A stretch of 8,824 bases of DNA from Bacteroidota bacterium (GCA_023430945.1 JAEYYE010000290.1:1-8824); one strand, 5' to 3'. Shown: positions 1-7,304, numbered from the stretch's first letter. The notes: generated by a model from the sequence alone, not told the origin. Translations and numbers: made by a program.

Positions 1-1581
1 AAGGCGCAGTTCAAGGCGGGCGATCGCGACGGGAAAGTGCAGATCTATTACGACAACGGCCAGCTGCAGCACGAAGGTTTCTTCAAGCGCGGCGTGGAGG
101 ACAGCGTACGCACGAGCTGGTACCGCGATGGTGACATCATGGAAAAAGGCACGTACAAGGCTGGTAAAAAATCAGGCGAGTGGATCTATTTCTATCCTGA
201 CAGCATGCCGATACTGCGCGAGAACTGGCAGGACTCGCTGGTGATCGTGACGGATGCGTGGGAGAAGGATGGAACGCAAACCCTGAAGGAAGGGAACGGA
301 ACATTGCGCACGTACTATGCGAGCGATAGTTTGAAGGAGGAAAGTACGTACGCATTGGGCGTGAAGAGCGGGCCGAGCAAGGAATTCTACCCCGCGGGAA
401 ATCCAAAAAGTGCCGGTGAATTCCGATCGGGCGTGAAGGATGGTGAATGGAAATACTGGTTCAGCAACGGCAAGCTGGAGAAGATCGATACGTACGCCAA
501 TGGCAAGTTGCACGGCCAGTACAAAGTGTGGTTCCCCAACGAAAAGCTGGAGGTGGAAGGCTGGTACAAGCACGGCTTGAAGGACAGTTTATGGGCGTGG
601 TATAATCAGGATGGCGGCAAGGACATGGATGGCACGTTCCAGGAAGGGTTGCGGCAGGGTGCGTGGCGCTTCTGGCACATCAACGGGCAGATGAGCGCGA
701 CCGGCAGTTTCGATCGGGACAAGGAACATGGTGAGTGGGTACATTTCTACGAAGGCGGTGAATTCTGGAAGAAGGGGAACTACACGCACGGCGTGAAGGA
801 CGGCATCTGGACCACGCGTTATGAAAGCGGCCAGAAACTGCAGGAAGGTCCGTACGTGAACGGAAAGGAGGAAGGCGAATGGACGAGCTGGTTCGAGAAC
901 GGCCAGGTGAAAACGATCGGGAACTTCAAGGGAGGAAAGATGAACGGCCTCTGGCGCGGCTGGTCACCGGCGGGCGATCCCGATTATGAAGGCAACTACA
1001 AGGACGATCTGAAACACGGCGCTTGGAAGCTCTATCATGAAAGTCCGCCGGAAAAACAGATCGGTGGCCGCGTGCGCGAGGAAGGATCGTATGTGGAAGG
1101 AAAGAAGAGCGGCCGCTGGACCACCTACAGCATACACGGAACCCCGATCAGTGAAGGGCTTTATGCCAACGGACTTCCGACAGGACTATGGACCTATTAT
1201 GATGATGCCGGTGTGAAGATGCGCGAGCAGAATTTCCTGAACGGCGATCCGCATGGGCTCACGGTCGTTTACGATCAGCGGGCGCGCAAGGTGCAGGAGA
1301 TGACGTACAAGGATGGCCGTTTGCATGGAAAGATGATCTTCTACGGGAACGATGGCAAACCGACCAAGGAGATCGAATACGAGAACGGCCAGAAGAAGGT
1401 GAATCTGCCGCCGGCAGCGGAGAAGGGAAAGGGCGCGCCGCCGGCGCAAGTGCCGGGGGGGCGGAGGTTAGTTGGGTTTGGTTGTCTTATGTTTTTAATC
1501 GAAGCGTACTACTTTCAGTTGCTTTGCCGAGATTCTAGTCATACGTTCGAAGTCCATTCGACTTACCACCTGAAGTGTTAA
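1..1581 (+). CDS. MORN-repeat (YwqK-like) protein, 5' end outside window
   Basis: The frame is open from base 1, so the start lies upstream; the GTG at 37 is just an internal codon. About 526 residues are visible. Nearly all of it is a tandem repeat of about 23 residues with the pattern Y/F-xx-G-xxx-G-x-W-xx-Y/W-xxx-G-xxxxx-G. I count about 18 units, for example near residues 50-70, 235-260 and 270-300. One unit after about residue 60 is disrupted by an insertion containing ENWQDSLVIVTDAWEKDG. This pattern matches MORN_2 repeats. Such proteins are often auto-annotated as 'toxin-antitoxin system YwqK family antitoxin', but nothing here supports an antitoxin role. In Bacteroidota they are usually cell-envelope or secreted repeat proteins of unknown function. 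The repeats end near residue 465, followed by a Pro/Ala/Gly-rich stretch. After the G7 run at 1455-1461 the reading changes to an unrelated Cys/Phe/Leu-rich tail. One G fewer would give a stop at 1469-1471, so the true end may be there. The family call is firm; the function is unknown. Confidence 0.88.
   Translation, partial: KAQFKAGDRDGKVQIYYDNGQLQHEGFFKRGVEDSVRTSWYRDGDIMEKGTYKAGKKSGEWIYFYPDSMPILRENWQDSLVIVTDAWEKDGTQTLKEGNGTLRTYYASDSLKEESTYALGVKSGPSKEFYPAGNPKSAGEFRSGVKDGEWKYWFSNGKLEKIDTYANGKLHGQYKVWFPNEKLEVEGWYKHGLKDSLWAWYNQDGGKDMDGTFQEGLRQGAWRFWHINGQMSATGSFDRDKEHGEWVHFYEGGEFWKKGNYTHGVKDGIWTTRYESGQKLQEGPYVNGKEEGEWTSWFENGQVKTIGNFKGGKMNGLWRGWSPAGDPDYEGNYKDDLKHGAWKLYHESPPEKQIGGRVREEGSYVEGKKSGRWTTYSIHGTPISEGLYANGLPTGLWTYYDDAGVKMREQNFLNGDPHGLTVVYDQRARKVQEMTYKDGRLHGKMIFYGNDGKPTKEIEYENGQKKVNLPPAAEKGKGAPPAQVPGGRRLVGFGCLMFLIEAYYFQLLCRDSSHTFEVHSTYHLKC
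1455..1471 (+). other. G7 homopolymer and possible frameshift near the end of the MORN gene
   Basis: Seven G occur at 1455-1461. In the frame as given, translation continues for about 37 codons with T-rich, AT-rich codons and ends at 1581, one base before the next ATG. With six G the reading would be ...QVPGGGG and stop at TAG 1469-1471. The sudden change in composition exactly at the run suggests either a sequencing or assembly error, or a recent natural length change that extends the protein. The extended tail has a hydrophobic stretch (LVGFGCLMFLIEAYYF) that could be mistaken for a membrane segment. Confidence 0.5.
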
Positions 1582-1582
1582 C

Positions 1583-2506
1583 ATGAGTCTTAAGAATTTA
1601 CGATTAGCCCTTTTCGTCCTAGCTGGCGTTTTCATTTTTCACGTTCTACCAGCTCAGGTATGGTCTCCTCCAGGGGCTGTATGGAATTATAACATCACCA
1701 CATCTACCAGTGAAGGCTGTGAAACCAGAACGTACATAGGTGATTCAGTCATCAGTGGCCGCATTGCCCAACAGATACATTCCACGGGATACGTAATGAA
1801 TTATCTTTTCAATGAACTGCACACTATTGATTCGTATTCATACCAAAGTGCTGATAGCGGGATCGTTCGTAGTTGGATCTCAACGAGCAATGAATGGGAT
1901 ACGCTTTACTGGTTCAGTGCTGTACCAGGGGATCGATGGTGGCCCCCGGGTATCGATCCTTTTTGCGGTGGGAATTGGGGGATGTGGGAAGTGAGCGATA
2001 CTGCAACAATGCAGATATCAGGATATGATCTGCGAAGTCTAACGGTAAGACCACTAGATGAGTTTGGTGTACCACAGGAGAATGAACAACGGACCATCTT
2101 GGAACGACTAGGTGTGATCGAAGGAAGTTTGGCATATGTGGCATGCATTATAGCTGAAGATGGCTATTCACTACGCAGTTATCTTGATTATGCTTTCCCG
2201 ATCTTTGATACGGGCGAAACCTCACTATGCGAGAATTTTTTAGGAGGGATCCAAAATGCTGAGTTAATATCCTCTTTGGTTGTATTCCCCAATCCAGGTT
2301 CCGATCAATTGAACATCAATTGGAGCGTACTACAAGATGCTCCAGTTCAGATCGGGATCTATTCGATGTTGGGTGAATTGCTTCGATCGGAAACGGCAAG
2401 CGTTTCACCGATCACATTGCAAACGCATGATCTGCCAGCAGGCTGTTATTCGATCCGCTTGATCGGGGACGATGGAAGTTCATCGGTCAAGTGGTTGAAG
2501 CAGTGA
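1583..2506 (+). CDS. secreted protein with C-terminal type IX secretion (T9SS type A) sorting domain
   Basis: This encodes 307 residues from an ATG with no clear Shine-Dalgarno sequence, which is normal in Bacteroidota. Residues 5-24 form a signal peptide: basic start, hydrophobic core LALFVLAGVFIFHVL, then LPAQ, so cleavage is likely after Ala24. The start of the mature protein (WSPPGAVWNYN, then YIGDSVISGR near 51-60) resembles the opening of many uncharacterised Bacteroidota exoproteins. Residues ~230-307 are a typical T9SS type A sorting domain: VVFPNPGSDQLNINW at 233-247, the IYSMLGELL strand-turn at 259-267, LPAGCYSIRL at 284-293, and a final VKWLKQ. Such domains direct transport across the outer membrane and are normally cleaved off. 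No catalytic motif is recognised in the middle part. It has five cysteines (46, 128, 188, 216, 288). Codons are visibly more A/T-rich than in the operon downstream, so it may have a separate history. The export call is strong; the function is unknown. Confidence 0.9.
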   Translation: MSLKNLRLALFVLAGVFIFHVLPAQVWSPPGAVWNYNITTSTSEGCETRTYIGDSVISGRIAQQIHSTGYVMNYLFNELHTIDSYSYQSADSGIVRSWISTSNEWDTLYWFSAVPGDRWWPPGIDPFCGGNWGMWEVSDTATMQISGYDLRSLTVRPLDEFGVPQENEQRTILERLGVIEGSLAYVACIIAEDGYSLRSYLDYAFPIFDTGETSLCENFLGGIQNAELISSLVVFPNPGSDQLNINWSVLQDAPVQIGIYSMLGELLRSETASVSPITLQTHDLPAGCYSIRLIGDDGSSSVKWLKQ

Positions 2507-2516
2507 TCGGAACAGT

Positions 2517-2538
2517 GTCCTAAGTCTTAAGACTGTTG
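2517..2538 (+). repeat. left arm of 22-bp imperfect inverted repeat
   Basis: This arm matches the reverse complement of 2574-2595 at 18 of 22 positions. The innermost 8 bases (GACTGTTG at 2531-2538 and CAACAGTC at 2574-2581) pair perfectly. The arm also contains a perfect 10-bp palindrome, GTCTTAAGAC, at 2524-2533. It lies 10 bases after the stop of the T9SS protein gene, so the RNA hairpin could mark its 3' end. No T run follows, so it is not a classical intrinsic terminator. Confidence 0.7.
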
Positions 2539-2573
2539 ACGGTTGCCCCGCGTTCCAAGGCATTCGCATAGGA

Positions 2574-2595
2574 CAACAGTCATAGGACCTAAGAC
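2574..2595 (-). repeat. right arm of 22-bp imperfect inverted repeat
   Basis: This is the partner of the arm at 2517-2538, separated from it by 35 bases. It overlaps a short direct repeat, CATAGGAC, at 2567-2574 and 2581-2588. The mix of palindrome, direct repeat and inverted repeat built from the same short words looks like a dispersed intergenic repeat unit rather than a simple terminator. Whether it recurs in the genome cannot be judged from one copy. Confidence 0.65.
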
Positions 2596-2626
2596 AATCT
2601 CAACCTCCAACTTCCAACATTTTTTC

Positions 2627-2634
2627 TACCTTTG
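2627..2634 (+). promoter_or_regulatory. Bacteroidota -7 promoter element of the rimP-nusA-infB operon
   Basis: TACCTTTG matches the Bacteroidota primary-sigma -7 consensus TAnnTTTG exactly and is followed by CAGCCG. No clear TTTG-type -33 element is seen at the expected distance upstream, which is common for this group. It lies 71 bases before the rimP ATG and just upstream of the leader hairpin at 2658-2677. Transcription would therefore start near 2640 and include that hairpin. Confidence 0.7.
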
Positions 2635-2657
2635 CAGCCGTAAGCCGGTGGAAGAGG

Positions 2658-2681
2658 AAGAGGGGACCACCCCTCTTTTTT
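2658..2681 (+). promoter_or_regulatory. terminator-like hairpin in the rimP leader (candidate attenuator)
   Basis: AAGAGGGG (2658-2665), loop ACCA, CCCCTCTT (2670-2677) form a perfect 8-bp stem. The T run covers 2676-2681, and further G-U and A-U pairs could extend the base of the stem. It lies between the predicted promoter and the rimP ATG at 2706, with no gene between them. A complete intrinsic terminator there would stop the operon unless it is regulated or leaky. The operon encodes NusA, which acts on such hairpins, so feedback attenuation is a reasonable inference. It could instead only protect or stabilise the 5' end. Confidence 0.7.
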
Positions 2682-2705
2682 GTTCTCCGGTTCGGGGTAA
2701 AGCGA

Positions 2706-3170
2706 ATGATCACCGTGGAACAAGTGAAACGCATCGTGGAAAGGCACCTGGATGGCACCAGCCATTTCATCGTGGCTGTTGAGGTGCGTCCCGGTAACAA
2801 GGTGGTGATCGAGGTGGACAACAACAAAGCGATCACCCTGCAGGAACTGGCGAACCTGAACAAAGCGGTGCGCGAGGATCTTGGCGAGGCCGGTGATGAC
2901 TGTGAATTGCAGGTCTCGAGCCCCGGTATGGGCCGGCCGTTCAAGGTGCAGCAGCAGTACACCAAGCACATCGGGCGGCTGGTGCAGGTGCAGATGAACG
3001 ACGGACGCATGCTGGAGGGGATCTTGGAAAATTTCGATCCCGAAATGCTCACGCTGCGCATTCAGCACCCGAGCAAGGTGAAAGGCCGCCTGCCGAAATT
3101 GGACAAGGATGTAACCCAGATCCCGTTCGCGGAGATCAAGTCGACGAAAGCTTCAATTACGTTCAATTGA
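2706..3170 (+). CDS. rimP: ribosome maturation factor RimP
   Basis: A protein of 154 residues, the usual size. RimP binds the free 30S subunit and is needed for its late maturation. The N-terminal alpha/beta domain covers about residues 1-77 and ends in the family signature CELQVSSPGMGRPF at 66-79. The C-terminal SH3-like barrel follows (YTKHIGRLVQVQMNDGRMLEG, residues 85-105) and ends in FAEIKSTKASITFN, the usual 'I..A...' type of RimP ending. The ATG at 2706 is chosen because the N-terminal helix (ITVEQVKRIVERHL) begins there, as in relatives; no Shine-Dalgarno sequence is evident. It is the first gene of the operon, 7 bases before nusA, and lies behind a promoter and a leader hairpin. The order rimP-nusA-infB is widely conserved in bacteria and confirms the call. 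Confidence 0.97.
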   Translation: MITVEQVKRIVERHLDGTSHFIVAVEVRPGNKVVIEVDNNKAITLQELANLNKAVREDLGEAGDDCELQVSSPGMGRPFKVQQQYTKHIGRLVQVQMNDGRMLEGILENFDPEMLTLRIQHPSKVKGRLPKLDKDVTQIPFAEIKSTKASITFN

Positions 3171-3177
3171 AAGTAGA

Positions 3178-4416
3178 ATGAGCACAGTGAATCTCATCGA
3201 GTCCTTCAGCGAGTTCAAGGACATGAAGAATATCGACCGCGTCACCATGATGGGCATCCTGGAGGATGTCTTCCGTGGCGTGGTGAAGCGGAAGTTCGGC
3301 GAAGAGGCCAACTTCGACATCATCATCAACCCGGACAAGGGTGACCTGGAGATCTGGCTGAACCGCGAGATCGTGGAGGATGATGATCTGGAGGATGAGA
3401 ACACGCAGATCGCGCTGAGCGAAGCGAAGAAGATCGAACCCGATTTCGAGGTTGGCGAGGAAGTGAGCCAGGAGATCAAGATCATGGATTTCGGTCGCCG
3501 CAACATTCTTTCGCTGAAGCAGAACCTCCAGAGCCGGATCATGGAACTGGAGAAGGATCACCTTTACAACAAGTACAAGGAGCGCGTTGGCGAGATCATC
3601 ACCGGTGAAGTGTACCAGATCTGGAAACGCGAAACCTTGATCCTGGACGATGAAGGCAACGAACTGATCATGCCGAAGGATCAGCAGATCAAGAGCGATT
3701 TCTTCAAGAAAGGCGATACTGTTCGCGCGGTGGTCTGGAAAGTGGAAATGCGCAACAGCACGCCAGTGGTGATCCTGAGCCGTACCGCACCGGAATTCCT
3801 GGAGAAATTGTTCGAGCAGGAAGTTCCGGAAGTTGCCGATGGGCTGATCACGATCAAGCGGATCGTTCGCGAGCCCGGTGAACGGGCGAAGGTCGCCGTG
3901 GAGAGCTATGATGATCGCATCGATCCGGTAGGCGCTTGCGTCGGCATGAAAGGAAGCAGGATCCACGGCATCGTGCGCGAGTTGCGCAACGAGAACATCG
4001 ATGTGATCAACTACACCGGCAATGATCAGCTGCTGATCCAGCGCGCATTGAGCCCGGCGAAAGTGGGCAACATCAAGCTGGACAATGAGCGCAAGCGTGC
4101 CGAGGTGTACATGAAACCCGATCAGGTCGCGCTTGCGATCGGTAAAGGCGGGCACAACATCAAGCTCGCTGGTCGGTTGACCGGTTTCGACATCGATGTG
4201 TATCGCGAAACGGATGAGGTGACCGATGACGTGAGCCTGGACGAATTCGGCGACGAGATCGATCAGTGGATCATCGATGAACTGAAGGGGATCGGTTGCG
4301 ATACGGCGCGCAGCGTATTGGATATTCCGAAAGAGGAACTGGTGCGCCGCACCGATCTGGAGGAGGAGACGATAAACGAGGTAACGCGCATACTGCGCGA
4401 GGAATTGGAAGCGTAG
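3178..4416 (+). CDS. nusA: transcription termination/antitermination factor NusA
   Basis: A protein of 412 residues, the short form without the extra acidic repeats of E. coli NusA and usual for Bacteroidota. It binds RNA polymerase and nascent RNA and modulates pausing, intrinsic termination and antitermination. In order: N-terminal polymerase-binding domain (about 1-130, with FRGVVKRKFG near 30-40), S1 RNA-binding domain from about 137 (GEIITGEVYQIWKRETLIL), KH1 with the GMKGSR loop at 256-261, KH2 with GKGGHN at 322-327, and a C-terminal helix-hairpin-helix-like stretch (LKGIGCDTARSVLDIPKEEL). The joint REPGERAKVAVES before KH1 is characteristic. The ATG at 3178 follows the rimP stop by 7 bases, so the two are co-transcribed and probably translationally close. 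NusA may act on the hairpin in the operon leader (inference). No anomalies seen. Confidence 0.98.
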   Translation: MSTVNLIESFSEFKDMKNIDRVTMMGILEDVFRGVVKRKFGEEANFDIIINPDKGDLEIWLNREIVEDDDLEDENTQIALSEAKKIEPDFEVGEEVSQEIKIMDFGRRNILSLKQNLQSRIMELEKDHLYNKYKERVGEIITGEVYQIWKRETLILDDEGNELIMPKDQQIKSDFFKKGDTVRAVVWKVEMRNSTPVVILSRTAPEFLEKLFEQEVPEVADGLITIKRIVREPGERAKVAVESYDDRIDPVGACVGMKGSRIHGIVRELRNENIDVINYTGNDQLLIQRALSPAKVGNIKLDNERKRAEVYMKPDQVALAIGKGGHNIKLAGRLTGFDIDVYRETDEVTDDVSLDEFGDEIDQWIIDELKGIGCDTARSVLDIPKEELVRRTDLEEETINEVTRILREELEA

Positions 4417-4439
4417 TGCGAAGTAGCGGCGCTGGCTGT

Positions 4440-4447
4440 TTACTTTG
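4440..4447 (+). promoter_or_regulatory. possible internal promoter before infB
   Basis: TTACTTTG, followed by GCACATG, differs from the TAnnTTTG consensus at one position. It sits 35 bases before the infB ATG in a 66-base gap that is long for this otherwise tight operon. No convincing -33 element is visible. Infrequent extra transcription of infB from here is possible but unproven. Confidence 0.3.
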
Positions 4448-4482
4448 GCACATGTAAGGCGGAAAGAAGTAAGGAACACTGA

Positions 4483-7287
4483 ATGAGCGAAGCGACGGAA
4501 AAAGGCGTACGGTTAAGCAAGGTGGCCCGGGAATTCAACCTCGGGTTGCACACGGTGGTGGAGTTCCTCGAAAAGAAGGGACACGCCGTCGAGAGCAACC
4601 CGAACACGAAGATCCCCGGCGAACTCTATGATCTGCTGCAGGATGAATTCGGCACCGACAAGGAGATCAAGGAGAAGAGCCTGCGCACCGTACAACAGCG
4701 TCAAGAGCGCGAAACGATCAGTCTTGTGCCCCCACCGCGTGAGGTAACGCCTGTGCGTCCCCGCGAAGTGGAACCCGAACCTCCTGCACCGGCCCCTGAA
4801 CCGATCCGCCAGGAAACCCCTGCGCCAACACCAGCCGCCGAGACCACACCACCTGCGAGCGACGCGCCACCTGCGCGATCGGAGCAGGAGTCTGCGAGAT
4901 CCGAAGAGAAGGATGAAGTGATCAAGCCCAAGGTCGAAAAGCCAGGGGTGAAGATCGTTTCCAAGATCGATCTCGCCGGTACCGAACGCGGCCGCCGTGG
5001 TAAAACTGCCGATGCGCCGCGTGGCAAACAGGAGCAACGGCCGGCACCGGCACCTGCGGGAAAAGCAGAGCAGCCCGCAGCACGTTCAACGCCACCGGCG
5101 ACACCAACGCCACCTGCACAGGAAACCCGTCAGGATCAGCCAGCGGCGCAACCACCCGCACCGCCTGAAACGATCCGCGTGAACGTGCAGAAGCTCGCCG
5201 GGTTGAAGACACTTGGCAAGATCGATCTGCCGGTGGAGCGTGAACGCAAGCCCGCCGATCGGGGCCAGCAGGAACGTGGCCGCCGTAAACGGATCGTGAA
5301 GCCCGGTCCGGTGAACATTGAACGTGCTGTTCAACAGGAACAGCGATCACCGGCCCCCGGTGGCGGAAGGCCAGGTGAGCTGGACGAGAACGCGGTGAAG
5401 AAGAAGGTGAGCGAAACGCTCGCCCGCCTTACAGGCACCGGGAAAAGCCGCGGATCCAAGATGCGGCGCGACAAACGCAGCCAGCGCTTCAACCGCATGG
5501 AGGAGGAGCAGGCCGCACGCGAGCTCGCCGGCAGAACGATCAAGGTGACGGAGTTCGTTACCGCGAGCGAACTGGCGAGCATGATGGAAGTGCCGGTCAC
5601 AGATATCATCAAGGCATGTTTCAGCCTTGGCATGATGGTGAGCATCAACCAGCGGCTCGATGCCGAGACCCTCGCCGTGATCGCGGAGGAATACGGTTTC
5701 ACCGTGGAATTCGTGGGTGCGGATGTGCAGCAGGATCTTTCCGAGGAACCCGATGACCCCGCACGCGTGGTGGCACGTCCGCCGATCGTTACGGTGATGG
5801 GCCACGTGGATCATGGTAAGACCTCGCTGCTCGATCAGATCCGCAAAGCGAACGTGATCGCCGGGGAAGCCGGGGGCATCACCCAGCACATCGGCGCGTA
5901 CAACGTTCAATTGGAAAGCGGCAAGCGGATCACGTTCCTGGATACGCCGGGTCACGAAGCGTTCACCGCGATGCGTGCGCGTGGTGCCCAGGTAACGGAT
6001 ATCGCGATCATCGTGATCGCCGGTGACGATAGCGTGATGCCGCAGACGCGTGAAGCGATCAATCACGCGCAGGCCGCTGGTGTGCCAATGGTGTTCGCCT
6101 TCAACAAGATGGACAAGGAAGCTGCGAACGCGGACAAGCTGCGCGAGGAGCTTTCGCAGATGAACATCCTGGTGGAGGAATGGGGTGGAAAGTACCAGAC
6201 GCAGGAGATCAGCGCCAAGAAAGGTACCGGTGTCGATCAGTTGTTGGAAAAGGTCCTTCTGGAAGCGGAACTGCTCGAGTTGAAGGCCGATCCAGGCAAA
6301 CGCGCGCATGGGGTAGTGATCGAAAGCACGCTTGAACAAGGCCGTGGTTACGTGACCACTTTGCTCGTCGATTCGGGCACCTTGCGCAGGGGCGATGTGA
6401 TCCTCGCCGGCCAGTACAGCGGCCGTGTAAGGAACATGTTCAACGAGCGTGGACAAAGCATTCCGGAGGCCGGTCCTTCGCAACCAGTGTCGATCCTTGG
6501 TCTGGATGGTGCACCGAATGCAGGTGACACGTTCCAGGTATTCGAGGATGAACGCGATGCGCGCCAGATCGCCACACGTCGCCAGCAATTGCAGCGTGAA
6601 CAAGGCATTCGTACGCACAAGCACATCACGCTCGATGAGATCGGCCGCCGTCTTGCGATCGGTGATTTCAAGGAATTGAACGTGATCGTAAAAGGCGACG
6701 TGGATGGATCGGTGGAAGCACTGACGGATTCACTGCTGAAGCTCACGACCGAACAGATCAAGGTGAGCGTTATCCACCGCGCGGTAGGTCCGATCGCGGA
6801 GAGCGATGTGTTGCTCGCCAGCGCATCCAACGCGATCATCGTAGGCTTCCAGGTACGTCCGACACCAGGTGCGCGAAAGCTCGCCGAGACAGAGGAGATC
6901 GACATTCGTCTCTACTCGATCATCTACGACGCGATCGAAGAGATCAAGCAGGCGATGGAAGGCATGCTCGCGCCGAAGGAAGTGGAGAAGGTCACCGGCA
7001 CCGCCGAGGTGCGCGAGACCTTCCGCATCAGCAAGGTGGGCACGATCGCAGGTTGCTACGTGCTGGATGGAAAGATCGAGCGCAAGAACAAGGTGCGTGT
7101 GATCCGCGATGGCATCGTGATCTATACCGGCGACCTCGATACGCTCAAACGTTTCAAGGACGATGTGAAGGAAGTGACCCACGGTTACGAGTGCGGCCTC
7201 AACATCAAGAACTTCAACGACATCAAGGTAGGCGACCACGTGGAGGCCTTCGAGATGGTGGAGGTGAAGCGGACGTTGGAGGGTTGA
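4483..7287 (+). CDS. infB: translation initiation factor IF2
   Basis: A protein of 934 residues, typical of the long Bacteroidota IF2. This GTPase delivers initiator tRNA to the 30S subunit and promotes subunit joining. In order: an IF2_N domain at the start (VRLSKVAREFNLGLHTVVEFLEKKG), a long Pro/Ala/Glu/Arg-rich linker (about 75-345) with two KIDL motifs at 161 and 246, a second IF2_N domain (IKVTEFVTASELASMMEVP, from 353), then the GTPase domain. The G motifs are complete: GHVDHGKT 440-447, GGITQHIGAY in switch I near 464, DTPGH 487-491, NKMD 541-544, SAKKG 577-581. Domains II-IV follow, with the fMet-tRNA-binding C2 domain ending in GYECGLNIKNFNDIKVGDHVEAFEMVE. The ATG at 4483 begins the conserved N-terminal domain. 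It is the last gene of the operon. Its final bases (KRTLEG-stop) are duplicated about 1 kb downstream at 8272, which marks a likely insertion point. Confidence 0.99.
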   Translation: MSEATEKGVRLSKVAREFNLGLHTVVEFLEKKGHAVESNPNTKIPGELYDLLQDEFGTDKEIKEKSLRTVQQRQERETISLVPPPREVTPVRPREVEPEPPAPAPEPIRQETPAPTPAAETTPPASDAPPARSEQESARSEEKDEVIKPKVEKPGVKIVSKIDLAGTERGRRGKTADAPRGKQEQRPAPAPAGKAEQPAARSTPPATPTPPAQETRQDQPAAQPPAPPETIRVNVQKLAGLKTLGKIDLPVERERKPADRGQQERGRRKRIVKPGPVNIERAVQQEQRSPAPGGGRPGELDENAVKKKVSETLARLTGTGKSRGSKMRRDKRSQRFNRMEEEQAARELAGRTIKVTEFVTASELASMMEVPVTDIIKACFSLGMMVSINQRLDAETLAVIAEEYGFTVEFVGADVQQDLSEEPDDPARVVARPPIVTVMGHVDHGKTSLLDQIRKANVIAGEAGGITQHIGAYNVQLESGKRITFLDTPGHEAFTAMRARGAQVTDIAIIVIAGDDSVMPQTREAINHAQAAGVPMVFAFNKMDKEAANADKLREELSQMNILVEEWGGKYQTQEISAKKGTGVDQLLEKVLLEAELLELKADPGKRAHGVVIESTLEQGRGYVTTLLVDSGTLRRGDVILAGQYSGRVRNMFNERGQSIPEAGPSQPVSILGLDGAPNAGDTFQVFEDERDARQIATRRQQLQREQGIRTHKHITLDEIGRRLAIGDFKELNVIVKGDVDGSVEALTDSLLKLTTEQIKVSVIHRAVGPIAESDVLLASASNAIIVGFQVRPTPGARKLAETEEIDIRLYSIIYDAIEEIKQAMEGMLAPKEVEKVTGTAEVRETFRISKVGTIAGCYVLDGKIERKNKVRVIRDGIVIYTGDLDTLKRFKDDVKEVTHGYECGLNIKNFNDIKVGDHVEAFEMVEVKRTLEG

Positions 7288-7304
7288 ACGGAAGAAGGAA
7301 TTGA
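7267..7304 (+). repeat. direct repeat, left copy (infB 3' end)
   Basis: This covers the last six infB codons (KRTLEG), the stop, and 17 bases beyond. It aligns without gaps to 8272-8309 with 34 of 38 bases identical; mismatches are at 7281, 7288, 7297 and 7302. The first 14 bases, AAGCGGACGTTGGA, are identical. Similarity stops abruptly at the left edge: one base further out (7266 versus 8271) the copies differ and stay different. Confidence 0.85.

Noticed and set aside
37..39. GTG at 37 as the start of the MORN gene
   Set aside because: The codons before it (KAQFKAGDRDGK) are already in the MORN repeat pattern, so the gene begins outside the window.
1519..1526. TTGCTTTG as a promoter for the T9SS protein gene
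   Set aside because: One mismatch to TAnnTTTG but no supporting -33 element, and T-rich sequence gives such matches by chance; not strong enough to list.
1..1581. Reading the MORN gene as the antitoxin of a toxin-antitoxin pair
   Set aside because: The YwqK 'antitoxin' label is an annotation habit; there is no toxin-like partner next to it.
3163..4479. 438-codon open frame on the minus strand opposite nusA
   Set aside because: It is the antisense shadow of a clear NusA; the His/Leu/Val/Ala-rich translation has no domain and arises from the GC-rich codon pattern.
5347..6624. 425-codon open frame on the minus strand opposite infB
   Set aside because: It is antisense to the IF2 GTPase core with all G motifs on the plus strand; no recognisable protein on the minus strand.
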